This document shows positions 37,141 through 48,626 of a stretch of DNA of 64,000 bases, in pieces. Position numbers and translations under genes: made by a program. Origin of the DNA: Scheffersomyces stipitis CBS 6054. Taxonomy: Eukaryota > Ascomycota > Pichiomycetes > Serinales > Debaryomycetaceae. The stretch is taken from positions 558,001 through 622,000 of the forward strand of contig NC_009046.1 of the NCBI RefSeq assembly GCF_000209165.1, read 5' to 3'. The notes below the pieces were generated by a model. The model ran no database searches. It was not told the DNA's origin and saw nothing but the letters and a program-made list of their open reading frames with translations. Numbering within the stretch: position 1 is the first letter of the stretch; every line of letters begins with the position of its first letter.

Positions 37141-37470
37141 TCATTTGAAAACGATTATCTCTGAATTCAAATGGTACATCAATTCCGTTTGCAACCTCTT
37201 GGAGAAATACTCGTATTGTCCATTCTGTATCACTTCCTCCAACTGCTTCACAGAGCGTGGCTGCCGGTAGTAAACTACATCCAAACTATAAAAATTGTCA
37301 CCATAAATAAACCATCTAAACTCTGTGTACATATATATAACGTCCCAATCAACTCTTTTTTGCTCGACACTTGCAGCCAAATGGGTGCAAAATAAGAGTT
37401 GGAAATTAATACACCAGGGTGTGATTCTATTCTCATAATAGAGGCACACCTGGAATTCTACTGCCCTCAT
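37141..37470 (-). CDS. Doubtful small ORF, unknown
   Basis: 109 codons from the ATG at 37468-37470 in the 690-bp gap between ELC1 and the WD-like gene, only 77 bp after the latter's stop. The translation is rich in Tyr, Trp and Phe with no low complexity (EFRWFIYGDNFYSLDVVYYR), so it might be real, but no family is recognised and no splice partner was found. It could equally be chance. Confidence 0.3.
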   Translation of the reverse strand: MRAVEFQVCLYYENRITPWCINFQLLFCTHLAASVEQKRVDWDVIYMYTEFRWFIYGDNFYSLDVVYYRQPRSVKQLEEVIQNGQYEYFSKRLQTELMYHLNSEIIVFK

Positions 37471-37546
37471 ACTCCGATAATTGCTCTCATTATCAAACGC
37501 AGATTGAAGGAAATAACCAAAGAGAACCAAGACAAGACTACACTTG

Positions 37547-39196
37547 CTAAGACGCCGAAGCTTCTCTAGTTGCGTCGTTGACTCCCCACATCACTGCACC
37601 AGCATCCTCACATCCAATCAAGATGCAACTTTCATTGGCCTTTCTGGGAGTGCAGAAATCGATCCCGGAAAGCATCATCTCGCCATTGATGAAGTTCAAC
37701 AGCGGCCGGTATGAATTGCCTTGATGTGAATTGTTATCATTTGTGGGATGGGTATTCATACAGGGGCTACTAGAATTGAGACTATTTTCCCGTATCGAAT
37801 TGGACTTTGCTGGAAATTGTGAGTCGGTCTTTAGCGAAGTCGAGGACTGTTTTGGAGGTGTGAAAACAAAGTCCTGGAACAACTTCTCATTGTTGGTCAA
37901 ATAATCGTAGTCAAAGATCAAAGGAGAGGTGAACGACGAAAATTGAGCCAGTCTCGAATCAGAATCACAATAAATACTAACTCGTCCATGGGCGGATTTT
38001 GAATAATTGATACTTTTATTGATATTTTCACTATCTATATTAGTATCATAATCCTTGCTGTTACTGCTTTGGTTATTATCGTTATCATTGTCTTCATTTT
38101 CATTCTCTTTTGTATCAATATTTCTGGCTGATATATTATCGTCGTACCTGCCCAATCCCCCCTTATACTCACCATATTGGCCCAATGCTAGGGGAACTAC
38201 GACAACCTGATGGTCGTCTACGTTTGAATAGTCTAAATGACGCAAATCCACCAAATGGACCCTGCCAACATGTTCCAGAATAATGAGCATATCACTCATG
38301 TCGTATGCTGGCAGGAACTTACAAGCCCGAAATGCTCCCAGCAGGTGGCCGCATCTCGTCAGCTTGACCTCGATCAACGGCTTGTTTTCGGAGATGTTAC
38401 GGAGATCGTACACCAAACAGGTGCCATCCTGGAAAGCTGCAGAGAGCAAATTTCCACTGGGATGGTAAGCTATTCCAAAGCCCGCTTCATGGCCGCTTGC
38501 TATAGTGCGAACGTTGGGATTCAGAGCCGTGGGATCAAGCAAGAATATTGACTGTGAATCACCAGTCACCGCAAGAAGCTTGTCGTTGGTTGGAGATCTA
38601 ACGACATTGTTCAAACAGGTATTGACTTCACAGTTGATGCTATTCACAACTCTGAAGTCATCATTATTGGAAATATCCATACAGTACAAGTTGGAGTCGT
38701 TATTGCATACGTAGGCCGTGTAGTTGCTGTTGGAGCTCTGAAATACAGCGACGTCGTTGTTGATCTTCTCGCCCAATCGGACCGTTTTCGCGACATCAAG
38801 GTCGGGATTGTAGAACAGAAACAAACCCTTTGAGAGTTTCTGCCGATTTTGAGTAGGCTGGGGCAGTTCCGGAAGCAATAAGATATCGATATTCATCAAA
38901 TACAACTTGCTACTATTCACAAGCAAGCCGCCCGTGACGACTACCCCGTTGGGGGCATGGGAGTAGCAGCGAGGGTTGTAGTGGAGGTTTACGTAACTCG
39001 ACAGCACAAACAGCAGCATGTCCAACTTGTTGATGGAGTCATTGGTGGTGTAATAGACAACGTTGGAAGAGGCGTCGTATTTAAGGAGGTTCCTTAACTG
39101 CCAGTGGTTGACCAGAATACCCACACCGGGAATGTAGTAAGCGTTAGGTTTAAAATTCTGAGACAGATTCTCTCTCAACCCTTCCATACTTGCCAT
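37547..39196 (-). CDS. WD-repeat-like protein of unknown function
   Basis: 549 residues. Weak beta-propeller repeats are visible, the clearest being GHEAGFGIAYHPSGNLLSAAFQDGTCLVYDLRN (positions about 235-267) and a final one ending GCEDAGAVMWGVNDATRE. A central Asn/Asp-rich, low-complexity region (about 355-400) interrupts the propeller. The sequence FTPPKQSSTSL before the last repeat may be a phosphorylation site. No signal or membrane span. It may be one of the uncharacterised fungal WD proteins with a short conserved C-terminal domain; I cannot name it. It diverges from VPS16 over a 194-bp promoter. Confidence 0.8.
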   Translation of the reverse strand: MASMEGLRENLSQNFKPNAYYIPGVGILVNHWQLRNLLKYDASSNVVYYTTNDSINKLDMLLFVLSSYVNLHYNPRCYSHAPNGVVVTGGLLVNSSKLYLMNIDILLLPELPQPTQNRQKLSKGLFLFYNPDLDVAKTVRLGEKINNDVAVFQSSNSNYTAYVCNNDSNLYCMDISNNDDFRVVNSINCEVNTCLNNVVRSPTNDKLLAVTGDSQSIFLLDPTALNPNVRTIASGHEAGFGIAYHPSGNLLSAAFQDGTCLVYDLRNISENKPLIEVKLTRCGHLLGAFRACKFLPAYDMSDMLIILEHVGRVHLVDLRHLDYSNVDDHQVVVVPLALGQYGEYKGGLGRYDDNISARNIDTKENENEDNDNDNNQSSNSKDYDTNIDSENINKSINYSKSAHGRVSIYCDSDSRLAQFSSFTSPLIFDYDYLTNNEKLFQDFVFTPPKQSSTSLKTDSQFPAKSNSIRENSLNSSSPCMNTHPTNDNNSHQGNSYRPLLNFINGEMMLSGIDFCTPRKANESCILIGCEDAGAVMWGVNDATREASAS

Positions 39197-39390
39197 ACTT
39201 AGATCTCATCTCTTCTCATCTCTTCTCTTCTCTTCAAGCATCCCACAATTCTGATTTTTAGGCCATACTTTAGACTCTCTAAAATTCTCGCACACTCCAG
39301 ATTTGAAAAGTATTGTATATCCACCATACATTATTTCAATTACCATGTGAAGAACATTCTCATTATAATACAATCTACATTCTCCCAACT
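39197..39390. promoter_or_regulatory. Divergent WD-gene/VPS16 promoter with CTCATCTCTT repeats
   Basis: 194 bp. The stretch at about 39205-39236 is pyrimidine-rich, with CTCATCTCTT occurring twice in tandem. CTCATC is the complement of the PAC core GATGAG. Both genes must be served from here. Confidence 0.45.
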
Positions 39391-42207
39391 ATGCCATCTT
39401 CTCCCTCGCTCGGGTGGCAGAAGCTCCAGAACGTGTACTATAGCATCCGGCCCTGCTACGATGGCTTGAGCTGGTCAATTGATAACCTCTATTCCAACTT
39501 CAAGGTAGCGATTTCCACCAGAGCCACTATACTAGCATTATCTTCCAAATTCGTGGCCCATCCCAACATTATTGACGTCTACTCTATCAGCGGAAACAAG
39601 CTCTGGTCAATTGCTTACAACAGCCGGCCCGAGGATCACATTGTAGACTATGTGTTTCGTAACGAAGACTTGTGTCTTGTCTTGAGCAATGGCAGATTCA
39701 GATATTACAACAACTTCAAGGGCAACTTCATTGAGTACTCGTATATTAAAGATTTGGTTATTCTCGACAATGTGGGCTCCACCTTCAATCTGGAAGCCTC
39801 TGATGTCGGTGTCCATGGCTCCGATGTGGCCCGGCTGTATCTCATCACCAACTTGGAGAATAACGAAAGTGAAGAAATCATCAAGGTTCTAGAAGTCAAA
39901 ACCTGGAAACAATATTTGATTGTCAGATTGACTAGTAAGATTATTCTCACGAATTTGGACACCTTGACCAATTATGAGATCCCATTAAATACTGTAGACC
40001 CCCTTAAGATCCATGGGTTTTCAGTTGTGGATGGCCCCGATAGCTCTTTAGTATTGCTCACCAGTTATGAATCGACCATTCTCACATTTAAGGTAGACCT
40101 AGGTTTGACCAGTTACGAGCTCAATGACGAGGGTCTCACTGAGGGCCCCTTCACAAGCATACGAGCCTCATCCAACGGCCAATTGATCTCGTTGTACAAT
40201 GTAAAAAGTTCCAAGATATATGTGATAAGCAACACATTCGACCAGGTACTCTTGGAGTACGGTACCAGCAACGAATCAAGCTCACCGTACCAGATAGAAT
40301 GGTGTGGAAACGATGCCATCATATTGTCCTTCAAAGATGAAATCAAGTTGATTGGTCCAGACCAACAATCAATTTCTTTCTTCTACGATATTGTTGATGA
40401 AGAAGAGTTTGATTTGGACCAGCTTCTTCGTCCTGGCCTAGATGACCTCTCCTTCACAATTCCTATTCTCAAATCTGAGCCTGATGGCCTCAAAATTTTC
40501 ACCACCAATAAAGTTGAATTCCTTAGTAGAGTTCCACAATGTAGTATAAATCTCTATCAAATAGGGTCAGCTCATCCCAGCAGCATACTTCTTGATTGTA
40601 TAGATAAACTCAATCATCATTCTTCGAAAGCAGATACAAGCATATCACTCTTGAAGTCAGATGGTACCCTCTACGCTGCCATGAGTGAGTGTTTGGAAGT
40701 AGCCCAGGATGAGTTCGTACCAGTTTGGCAAAAGAAAATCCTTCGAGCTGTCTCTTTTGGCAAGGCTTACTTTGATGGATATTATAATGCCGATGAGTTT
40801 CTCTCGGTTTTGAATAACATCAAGGTCTTGAACCAATTGCGATCTCCGGAGTTGGGGATCTTTTTGACTTACCAAGAAGTCGTTCAGGCTGGGTGGAAAG
40901 AGATTATAACCATGTTGTTGAAGCGAGACCAGTATCTTCTTGCGTTGAGGATAATTGAATTGTTGAAATTAGACAACTACAAGGAATTTGTCTACTCTGA
41001 CTGGTGTTGTTCCAAAATTCGTAAGGAGCTCAACATGTCGGATATCGATTTGTTCAAAATCGTAGCAAAGAAACTCATATCGCTTACCGATGATAACAGA
41101 AACTACATTTCTGTTCAAGCTATTTCTGAGGTAGCTCATGAGGAGGGAAGAATCAATCTTTGTAAATTGTTGGTGAATTTAGAACCCTCGATTGAGAAGA
41201 AGATCCAACAGTTCTTACAATTTGAAGAAGTTGAACTTGCCTTGCTCAAGGCTTTTCAAACTGGCGACTATGATATAGCTAAGATCATATTGTTGCATTT
41301 GCGGGACACTCTTTCCATTTCCCAATTTTTCAGGGTGTTAAATCAGAACGAACAAACAGAATCCATCACCGATCTTTCGACTGAAGAACTAAACAAATTG
41401 GATATCACCATTCCGTCAGAGAAGCTTTCCATCAGTGGTGACTTGATTGGGAATTTCTGGGTTAACTCTGCTGGCAAGTTCGATTCTAAGATGCTTTCAA
41501 CCTATTACAAACAAGAAGACAAAAATAATGAACTCAATACGTTTAAATTGAAAGTTTATTTGAGTGGAAACAAAGATTCTCAAGCTGACGAATATTACGA
41601 AAACTATAAAGCCAAGTTGCAGAAGTCCTTGAGTACCAGTAATACCAAGAGGGTCAATCGCTTGTTTCAAAGAGAACTCGAAGTTTTGGAATTGCAAAAG
41701 AAGCTCGGAGAAATCTACCTCACACAGTTCTATGGCGAAAGGTCTTTGAATTCCATCTTGGTCAGACTTATTAAATTGAACCAACTTAAAATGGCATCGA
41801 AAGTAGTGAAGGACTTCAAGATTACCCAGGAGAAGTACTGGTATTTGGTGTTGAATACCTATTCACAATTGAAAGAATTTGATCGATTATACGAATTTGC
41901 AGTGGGAATGGATCAGGCTGATAGCAGTAGCCTAAGGTCTCCCATTGGGTTTGAGCCATTCGTGGATGCCTCGTTTGCTAATGGTGCCCCTAAAGATCAT
42001 ATCTCTACGTATATCCGAAACTCCAATCTCAAGTACACTGACAAGGTGAAGAACTATCTCAAGAATGGGGATTTGAAATCGGCGGCACAAGAAGGTTTCA
42101 AAAACAAGGACATTGATGTCTTGAGAAGTTTGCTAGAAGCAACCTCCGATACAGATGAAGAAACGAACAAGGTCATTAAGTCGTATATTACAAAACTCGG
42201 TTACTAG
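39391..42207 (+). CDS. VPS16: HOPS/CORVET tethering subunit VPS16
   Basis: 938 residues from the ATG at 39391; an in-frame extension upstream has no ATG. N-terminal beta-propeller (WQKLQNVYYSIRP...; EWCGNDAIILSFKDEIKLIGPD) and C-terminal alpha-solenoid (GKAYFDGY..., RSPIGFEPFVDASF) match Vps16, a core subunit of the class C Vps complex at vacuole and endosome membranes. It is longer than S. cerevisiae Vps16 (798), with extra loops. Tail-to-tail with CHL4, 76 bp between stops. Confidence 0.92.
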   Translation: MPSSPSLGWQKLQNVYYSIRPCYDGLSWSIDNLYSNFKVAISTRATILALSSKFVAHPNIIDVYSISGNKLWSIAYNSRPEDHIVDYVFRNEDLCLVLSNGRFRYYNNFKGNFIEYSYIKDLVILDNVGSTFNLEASDVGVHGSDVARLYLITNLENNESEEIIKVLEVKTWKQYLIVRLTSKIILTNLDTLTNYEIPLNTVDPLKIHGFSVVDGPDSSLVLLTSYESTILTFKVDLGLTSYELNDEGLTEGPFTSIRASSNGQLISLYNVKSSKIYVISNTFDQVLLEYGTSNESSSPYQIEWCGNDAIILSFKDEIKLIGPDQQSISFFYDIVDEEEFDLDQLLRPGLDDLSFTIPILKSEPDGLKIFTTNKVEFLSRVPQCSINLYQIGSAHPSSILLDCIDKLNHHSSKADTSISLLKSDGTLYAAMSECLEVAQDEFVPVWQKKILRAVSFGKAYFDGYYNADEFLSVLNNIKVLNQLRSPELGIFLTYQEVVQAGWKEIITMLLKRDQYLLALRIIELLKLDNYKEFVYSDWCCSKIRKELNMSDIDLFKIVAKKLISLTDDNRNYISVQAISEVAHEEGRINLCKLLVNLEPSIEKKIQQFLQFEEVELALLKAFQTGDYDIAKIILLHLRDTLSISQFFRVLNQNEQTESITDLSTEELNKLDITIPSEKLSISGDLIGNFWVNSAGKFDSKMLSTYYKQEDKNNELNTFKLKVYLSGNKDSQADEYYENYKAKLQKSLSTSNTKRVNRLFQRELEVLELQKKLGEIYLTQFYGERSLNSILVRLIKLNQLKMASKVVKDFKITQEKYWYLVLNTYSQLKEFDRLYEFAVGMDQADSSSLRSPIGFEPFVDASFANGAPKDHISTYIRNSNLKYTDKVKNYLKNGDLKSAAQEGFKNKDIDVLRSLLEATSDTDEETNKVIKSYITKLGY

Positions 42208-42283
42208 GTTTTATAGTTTATACTTATAATACAATAGGATAATTCCAGCACAGAAATCTGTGTGAACTTCTCCGTTAAGATGT

Positions 42284-43648
42284 CTATGCATATTTTTTGA
42301 ATACTCCATCTTCTACTGTTCCACAGCTGGCTCCTTCTTCTCCCGTTAACCATCCTGGTACTTTGGAAGGGTCTAGTATCATTTGATCACGGTCGGTTGT
42401 CTTCACTGAGAGCTCATGGAGACCAGCAAATACATCCAGTCCAGTTAGTCTTATGGTAATCAGAGACTTTTCGGGAGAATCATGATGGATTTTCTTCTTT
42501 AGCAAAAACTCAGAAAATTGTACTGGGGCTATAGAAGCGAACTCACTATTCTCGGTTGCCTCATCTAACTCATCGAAGTCGTCTTCGTCATCATTGGAGT
42601 ATATCTTGCGTCTTTTTGTTTTAGTTTTTCTGTTGTCTTCGTACAATTTCTCTGATTTCAATTTACCAGTCTTTGAGCCATTGAATCGAAGGTTTGCTAT
42701 GGATTTCAATTTCTTTAATTTTACATCATCACTATCATAATCGTCATCCGCTTCATCTTTGGCTATCGAACTGTGCTTTTCCAATGCATTGAATGGTAGC
42801 ATGTCTACTGTTGCATCTGCGTAGGGAGTCCAAATTCCCATACTGTTTCCAAATCTAGAATTGCCATGCAAGATATGGATGGACTCTAATGATCGGATGG
42901 GAGTCTGCCTTTCTGGAGTCACGATCCTGAGTAAATTGTTGGCATTCTGTGGCAAACTACGTTCTACGACTTGCATGACTATTTTGGTTATCAAGTCATT
43001 GCCAGTGCTGTGGATTATAGTGGGAGAGTTCAAGGGTAAAGCAAGAAAATACGCTTTGAGCGAACTAATATGTGGTCTTCTGGAATCTGAAGATGTACTG
43101 AATGCCTGAAGATCAAAGAGCTGGATCCTTACAATGATCAACGGCAAACTGGGATGACGACAGAGATAGATATAGGTTAGGAAGAGAGTACTCAATTCAT
43201 GCGCAAGATTGTCAAGGAACCGTTTTGGATCCAACAGCAACGGAATTTCGCTGTCATGACTGTCTTTCACAGTAGAAGTGATCCAGTAGTATGAATTAGG
43301 TCTGTCTACAATAAGCTGGCAGTCCAACTGAGACAATTGCAAGAGATTTAACCCTTTGGACCAGTACTGGTACACGATCTTATCTATGACTTTTCGTTTT
43401 GGAGTTTTTCCCACTGCTTTCTTCAAACCTTGAGCATCTTGAGACACATGTCGATTGTACTGTAGTTGGTTATGGTGTGAGTTTTCCTTGTCCATATGTG
43501 GCTGGGTATTGGCTATCTTGGGCCAGACATTCATGAACTCTATGAGTGAGATCTTGGGTAGTCGAACAAGCACATTGGCTAGGACTTTTTTCGATAGCAC
43601 AGGCACGTAAGTGTTAGGAAGCACATTCTTGGAATGTGACTTCCCCAT
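42284..43648 (-). CDS. CHL4: Inner-kinetochore protein CHL4 (CENP-N)
   Basis: 454 residues. Conserved Chl4 blocks are visible: YQYWSKGLNLLQLSQLDCQL, HPSLPLIIVRIQLFD, FALPLNSP-like YFLALPLNSPTIIHS, HILHGNSRFGNSMGIW, and the C-terminal LTGLDVFAGLHEL with PGWLTGEEGASCGTV. With Iml3 it forms the CENP-N/L pair that binds the centromeric nucleosome. An acidic/basic linker (about 300-370) contains a KTKRRK nuclear-signal-like run. Length equals S. cerevisiae Chl4 (458). Confidence 0.93.
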   Translation of the reverse strand: MGKSHSKNVLPNTYVPVLSKKVLANVLVRLPKISLIEFMNVWPKIANTQPHMDKENSHHNQLQYNRHVSQDAQGLKKAVGKTPKRKVIDKIVYQYWSKGLNLLQLSQLDCQLIVDRPNSYYWITSTVKDSHDSEIPLLLDPKRFLDNLAHELSTLFLTYIYLCRHPSLPLIIVRIQLFDLQAFSTSSDSRRPHISSLKAYFLALPLNSPTIIHSTGNDLITKIVMQVVERSLPQNANNLLRIVTPERQTPIRSLESIHILHGNSRFGNSMGIWTPYADATVDMLPFNALEKHSSIAKDEADDDYDSDDVKLKKLKSIANLRFNGSKTGKLKSEKLYEDNRKTKTKRRKIYSNDDEDDFDELDEATENSEFASIAPVQFSEFLLKKKIHHDSPEKSLITIRLTGLDVFAGLHELSVKTTDRDQMILDPSKVPGWLTGEEGASCGTVEDGVFKKYA

Positions 43649-43923
43649 TGTGATATTGGAAATTTATAAAAGAATAATGACGTGAATTAGAGATATTTAT
43701 TCATTCAAATGTGAAATATTGATTCCAAATTGATTCCTCCATACTTGGCTGCTAAGACTGTTTTGTTTATCTCTGATCGGGGCCGGGTAACTTGCACGCA
43801 GGTTCCAAAAAAATTAATGCGAAGAGATGCGATTGCAAAATGAATTTTTCACTATGAGAAAAATAGTGAAGTGAAAAATATAAGATTCATAGAGTCTCCA
43901 GATTCACTTTAGAACGTTCTGCG

Positions 43924-46119
43924 ATGTCTGAAGATCAAACAGAGCATGTGGCCGAGGTGTCCATTAAGCAATCAAGTTCTGTAGACGAAGACGGACTTGA
44001 CAGAAAAACGTTGTTTGTGCGTTCCATACCCTTTGAGGCTACATCTGAAGAGTTGTCAGAGTTCTTTTCACAGTTTGTGCCAGTCAAGCACGCAGTCATA
44101 GTCAATGATGAAAACCAGAAGTCCCGAGGTTTCGGTTTCGTCTCCTTCACACTTGACGACGACACTTTGACTGCTTTGGTGGAAGCCAGAAAATCCAAGT
44201 TCAAGGGCCGTCTTCTCAGAGTTGATATTGCCAAAAGAAGAGAAAGAAAGGATAGAAACGAGTTACCCTCTTCTTCACCAAGAAGTTCGGCAGCTCCAGT
44301 AGAAAAGAGAAGAGCCAGACTTATCATTCGTAACCTTCCATGGTCTTGTAAGAAACCAGATGTGTTGAAGAAGATCTTCTCTAATTTTGGAGCTGTTTTT
44401 GATGCATACATTCCCAAGAAGAAGGGCGGGCAAATGTGTGGGTTTGCATTTGTTACCATGAAAAAACAGGCTGCTGCTGAAAGAGCAGTGAAGGAGTCTG
44501 TAGGATTGAAGATAGACGGCAGAGAAGTTGCAGTAGATTTGGCCGTGGAGAAATCCAAGTGGGAAGAAATAAAGGAGGATGAAGAAGATCAAGAAGATCA
44601 AGATGAAGATGAAGATGAAGATGTGGAAGAAGAAGAAGATGACGATGAAGAAAACGGCGAAGATGAAGATAATAAGAACGAAGATAATGATGACGAAGAA
44701 GAAAATGCGGAAGAAGAAGAAGAAGATTTCAACAACTTGAACGAAATCAACTCTGATGCTGAAGTTGAAGAAGATCAAGAGGAGGAAGAAGAAGAAGAAG
44801 CTCCAAGAAAAAAAAATAATAGACAAGAACCATATGCCATTTTCGTGCGTAACATTCCATACGATGCTGACGAAGATTCTCTTGAAGAACACTTCTCTAA
44901 GTTCGGACCTGTGAAGTATGCTTTGCCTGTTATCGATAAAGAAACTGGTTTGGCCAGAGGTTCTGCATTTGTTGCATTCGTCAACGAAGATGCATACACA
45001 GACTGTTTGTCAAATGCTCCATCTTCAGCTTCTACTTCAATGTTGATCGCTGATGATGTTTCTCCAGCATATGTTTACCAAGGTCGTATCTTGTCGATTA
45101 CCTCGGCAGTGGACAGACAGTCGGCATCCAAATTGGCAGAGAGGAACTCGGAAAAGAGAAAGGAGGTACTCGGTAAAGCTCCAGGTGAAAAGGACAAACG
45201 TAATTTGTACTTGTTGAACGAAGGTAGAATCACGTCGAACTCCAAGTTGGCTCAGTTTATTTCCAAGACTGACATGGAAATGAGAGAAAAGTCATACAAA
45301 TTGAGAGTTCAACAGTTGAACAAGAACCCTACATTGCATTTATCATTAACCAGATTGGCTATTAGAAATCTTCCTAGAGCCATGAACTCGAAAGCCTTGA
45401 AGGCTTTGGGTCGTAAAGCCGTTGTTCAATTTGCTACTGAAGTCAAGGAAGAAAAGAGACAGCCTCTTTCTAAAGAAGAAGTCAACCGTTCGATCAAACA
45501 TAAGCAAGAGCTTGGAGAATTGGAACCAAAGGGAGCCACAGAAGAAGATAAGAAAAAGTCATCCAAACATAAGGGTGTTGTAAAGCAAGCCAAGGTGATC
45601 ATGGAAGTGAAAGGCTCCGGAGATACAGGGAGAAGTAGAGGATATGGTTTCATTGAATTCAGAGACCACAAGGTTGCCTTGATGGGTTTGAGATGGTTGA
45701 ATGCTCATGAAGTGACAGTTCCCGAGATCTTGGAGGGTCTTGACGAGGACGAGAAGAAGTTGGCTCAACTCGATGGATTGAGCAAAAGAAACTTGATTGT
45801 CGAATTTGCTGTGGAAAATGCCCAAGTTGTCAAGAGAAGAAGAGATAAGGTATTTCATTCTCGTCAACACGACAAGAACGATGAAGAGGGTCCCAGAAAG
45901 AGAAAGAGAGATAACAGGGGTGACGAAGAAAAGGGTTCCACTTATAAGGAAAGAAAGAAGGCAAGAAAGGGCTCTGCCAAGAAGGGTAACATGAACAAAG
46001 GTAACATGAACAAGGGACCAACGACTGATGGTGAAAAGAAGGAGCACAAGTCGGGACTCTCTGACGATATCAAGAAGATTATTGGTCAAAAACGTAAGAG
46101 AAGAAAGGGAAAGAATTGA
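43924..46119 (+). CDS. NOP4: Nucleolar RNA-binding protein NOP4 (four RRMs)
   Basis: 731 residues: RRM1 about 28-105 ([15 protein letters not shown]), RRM2 about 133-210 ([15 protein letters not shown]), a long Glu/Asp-rich stretch about 218-300, RRM3 about 305-395 ([15 protein letters not shown]), RRM4 about 480-600 ([15 protein letters not shown]) and a Lys/Arg-rich tail. This is the Nop4/RBM28 layout, needed for 27S pre-rRNA processing and large-subunit assembly. Upstream, short TGAATTTTTCAC and GTGAAAAAT words resemble the RRPE element of ribosome-biogenesis genes, though not exactly. The promoter (275 bp) is shared with CHL4. Confidence 0.95.
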   Translation: MSEDQTEHVAEVSIKQSSSVDEDGLDRKTLFVRSIPFEATSEELSEFFSQFVPVKHAVIVNDENQKSRGFGFVSFTLDDDTLTALVEARKSKFKGRLLRVDIAKRRERKDRNELPSSSPRSSAAPVEKRRARLIIRNLPWSCKKPDVLKKIFSNFGAVFDAYIPKKKGGQMCGFAFVTMKKQAAAERAVKESVGLKIDGREVAVDLAVEKSKWEEIKEDEEDQEDQDEDEDEDVEEEEDDDEENGEDEDNKNEDNDDEEENAEEEEEDFNNLNEINSDAEVEEDQEEEEEEEAPRKKNNRQEPYAIFVRNIPYDADEDSLEEHFSKFGPVKYALPVIDKETGLARGSAFVAFVNEDAYTDCLSNAPSSASTSMLIADDVSPAYVYQGRILSITSAVDRQSASKLAERNSEKRKEVLGKAPGEKDKRNLYLLNEGRITSNSKLAQFISKTDMEMREKSYKLRVQQLNKNPTLHLSLTRLAIRNLPRAMNSKALKALGRKAVVQFATEVKEEKRQPLSKEEVNRSIKHKQELGELEPKGATEEDKKKSSKHKGVVKQAKVIMEVKGSGDTGRSRGYGFIEFRDHKVALMGLRWLNAHEVTVPEILEGLDEDEKKLAQLDGLSKRNLIVEFAVENAQVVKRRRDKVFHSRQHDKNDEEGPRKRKRDNRGDEEKGSTYKERKKARKGSAKKGNMNKGNMNKGPTTDGEKKEHKSGLSDDIKKIIGQKRKRRKGKN

Positions 46120-46516
46120 TCATGAATGCATTCTACTAGAATATGTACAATAAACAGCATAATATTATAAAATTCGTAATACTGTTTCTTAGAAATAGTA
46201 CAATCTGATAACAATTAAATGTATATTCGTATAAAATTCGTCGTGATTCATTATTGTCAATTACGAAGAGATAAAACAGATAGAGAAAAGAACACCTAAG
46301 TAAGCATAATTGAGTAGCTGTTCGATAGGTTGTAACAGAAAGACAAACTAAAGCGTGAAAGTGATAATAGTGATTATAAAGTCTGGCCTCGGCTCTATAT
46401 GATTAGATTGAAGATCTTGGATTATTAGAAACACAAACTTTTCTTTCTATAATGCAAATAAATGATGAATAAATTTAGTAATGAAGGTGATTGCTACATC
46501 AGAAATGAAGGTGGAC
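46120..46516. other. Tail-to-tail spacer NOP4/SIT4
   Basis: 397 bp of AT-rich 3' flanking sequence. No RNA gene or motif recognised. Confidence 0.45.
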
Positions 46517-47461
46517 TCATAAGAAATAATCACTTCTTTGTTGTTTGCTGGCATTGTTCTTCACTGTAAGGTCTCCGTCCTGAACGGCGCTAAATATCTT
46601 GAAGTTTGGTTCCAAGTCTTCGTCTACTTGCATGACACTGGCAACATTGCCACATCTGTAGCAGTAGTTAGGTGCAGACCATACGGTGACGACATCCTTT
46701 TCTTTGAAATGGTACCTGAACCCTTCCATTACCAACTGATGTGCTCTTGCAATCAAACTCAAGTTATTAATGTGGTTGAATTCTCGACTCACTTTCGAGC
46801 CAAACAACCAACCGGCTCCACGAGGCGATACTGCCCAGGTGTCGACGTTGTCAGGATCAGACCAGACCAAGTCACAGAAGCCCCCTTCATGTGGAACTTC
46901 TTGGGCTCTGCTCAAGACTCTGATCTGGTCCAACATTCTGATTTCTGGTGATAATCCACCGTGGACACACAAGATCTTGCCGTCTATTATGGCAGCTAAG
47001 GTCAAGAAGTCAAATACTTGACAGCAGTATTTCCACACAGTTGTTGATCCATATTTGGTCAAGCACTCCTCATAGAAACCATACACCTGGGTGATCTGTC
47101 TTGACTCGTGATTGCCTCTAACCAAGGTAATTCTGTGAGGAAACTTTACTTTCAACACCATCAACAACGTAAACGTCTCTAGTGAAAAGTAGCCTCTATC
47201 AACATAGTCTCCCAAAAATATGTAGTTTGTGTTGTTGTCTTCCAGTGGCAATCCGCCAGAGATTCTGAACAACTCCAACAAGTCATGGAACTGGCCATGA
47301 ATATCACCACATACAGTGACAGGGGATTGTACGGGTTGGATGTTGGATTCTTCCATGAGAAGCTCCTTGACCAACTCACACAACTGTTTCATGTCTGACT
47401 CAGACAAGGCAATGCATTTTCTGATCTGCTCCAACCATTGGTCTGGACCTCGTTCACCCAT
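46517..47461 (-). CDS. SIT4: PP2A-like phosphatase catalytic subunit SIT4 (PP6 type)
   Basis: 314 residues, nearly colinear with S. cerevisiae Sit4 (311). Metal-binding motifs GDIHGQ, GDYVDRG and RGNHESR and the GHxxxxEG-like [10 protein letters not shown] are intact. The C-terminus ends in YFL, the tail that is methylated in PP2A-like enzymes. The N-terminal [21 protein letters not shown] is diagnostic for Sit4/PP6 over Pph21/22. It acts with Sap proteins in TOR signalling, G1 progression and Elongator control. Confidence 0.96.
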   Translation of the reverse strand: MGERGPDQWLEQIRKCIALSESDMKQLCELVKELLMEESNIQPVQSPVTVCGDIHGQFHDLLELFRISGGLPLEDNNTNYIFLGDYVDRGYFSLETFTLLMVLKVKFPHRITLVRGNHESRQITQVYGFYEECLTKYGSTTVWKYCCQVFDFLTLAAIIDGKILCVHGGLSPEIRMLDQIRVLSRAQEVPHEGGFCDLVWSDPDNVDTWAVSPRGAGWLFGSKVSREFNHINNLSLIARAHQLVMEGFRYHFKEKDVVTVWSAPNYCYRCGNVASVMQVDEDLEPNFKIFSAVQDGDLTVKNNASKQQRSDYFL

Positions 47462-47932
47462 TTTGTTGTGTTAATAAGATGTACGGTGAATGTTATAGCA
47501 ATATAGAACAGATTGCTTTGTTCTATAATGGACAGTTTAGTGGGGTGGATTTGTAGTTGTATAGTCTCTGTAAAGGTTTGATAGTGTATGGTATATCTTC
47601 ACTTTATATCCCTAACTTGATATGTGTTTCGTTTGGATCAGTTTTGTTGTTGAGCTTTTCTTATCTAGTTGCTGCTCTGATCGCTAATAGTTGACTATTA
47701 TATGGAAATCCAATTACTAAGAACCAGAATATAAGATGAAACCCTTTTGGCTTGTAATTTAAGAATATCAGCCGATGCACGCTTTATATCTGTTTGATAC
47801 GATATATATGTAATAGCAAAGTTCTGGCCAAAATTGATACAGACTTGTCAGGACAAAATTTGTATAGCAATTAGTCTAGAATTTCTAGTCTGCTTAGAAA
47901 CTAATTGAATTGAAGAGGAAAAGTCTGGGAAT

Positions 47933-48580
47933 ATGAGAATTCTGGCTCTATCTCTGTGGTTATTTCTACCTGGAACTGTGACCGCTCGTGTCGTAACGCT
48001 CGTTGCGGATATGGAAAACCAGTGGCCACTAGAAAAAGAATCCAGGTATATATACCTTTTCAATATTGCCCACTAGTCACTGGAGATTATGGTTTTTCTT
48101 TTTTGCTGAATGGACGAAAAAAAGATTGTGTTGGTCGCGTGACTAGTCATGTGACACACATCTCATGAGATCACTCTGGATGAATGGAGCGATCTAGTTT
48201 TGAATTTAGGAATGTTCCTCGTTTGTCTGAACAGTGATTGGCTAGTTTTACATTCACATGACATCCGACCATGGACTCGTATCCCATTACAGAGCAAATT
48301 CAGGGCTATTGCTGGCTCTATCACCTTTAGTTACTGTTGGGTAGCGCCTCTTGGATCCGCTCGCTTCGCTTAACTATGTAAGCTGGTAATACTGCAGATA
48401 GTGTCTTCTAGAACCCACCTCTTCAATTCGGAAGCAAAGTTCTTATTAGGAAGGAACAAGGAGACTTTATCTATTTGCTTAAGGTGTATGGTCGTATTCT
48501 TGCGAAACTTTGGGGTCATAGAGCACAATCTCTTCGTTTCTCTCCCATCTCAACGTCCCATCATTTTCGCTCATACTTAG
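47933..48580 (+). pseudogene. Possible decayed secreted-protein gene
   Basis: From the ATG at 47933 the frame encodes a convincing signal peptide (MRILALSLWLFLPGTVTA) and runs 47 codons to a TAG. In the same frame, after a stretch with several stops (about 48074-48160), it is open for about 70 codons to a TAA near 48370 and again for about 68 codons. One stop in roughly 140 codons is rarer than chance would give. No family is recognised and no good splice sites span the gap (GTATAT is present at about 48043, but no TACTAAC). It may be a pseudogene, or chance. Confidence 0.3.
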
Positions 48581-48620
48581 TGTTTCCCAAGATGCTCATG
48601 TTAAGTCACATTATGTTTCT

Positions 48621-48626
48621 CACGTG
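48621..48626. promoter_or_regulatory. CACGTG site upstream of RSM18
   Basis: TCACGTGA palindrome about 100 bp before the RSM18 start. Cbf1-type sites are known at ribosomal and mitochondrial genes in Candida; use here is inferred. Confidence 0.45.
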
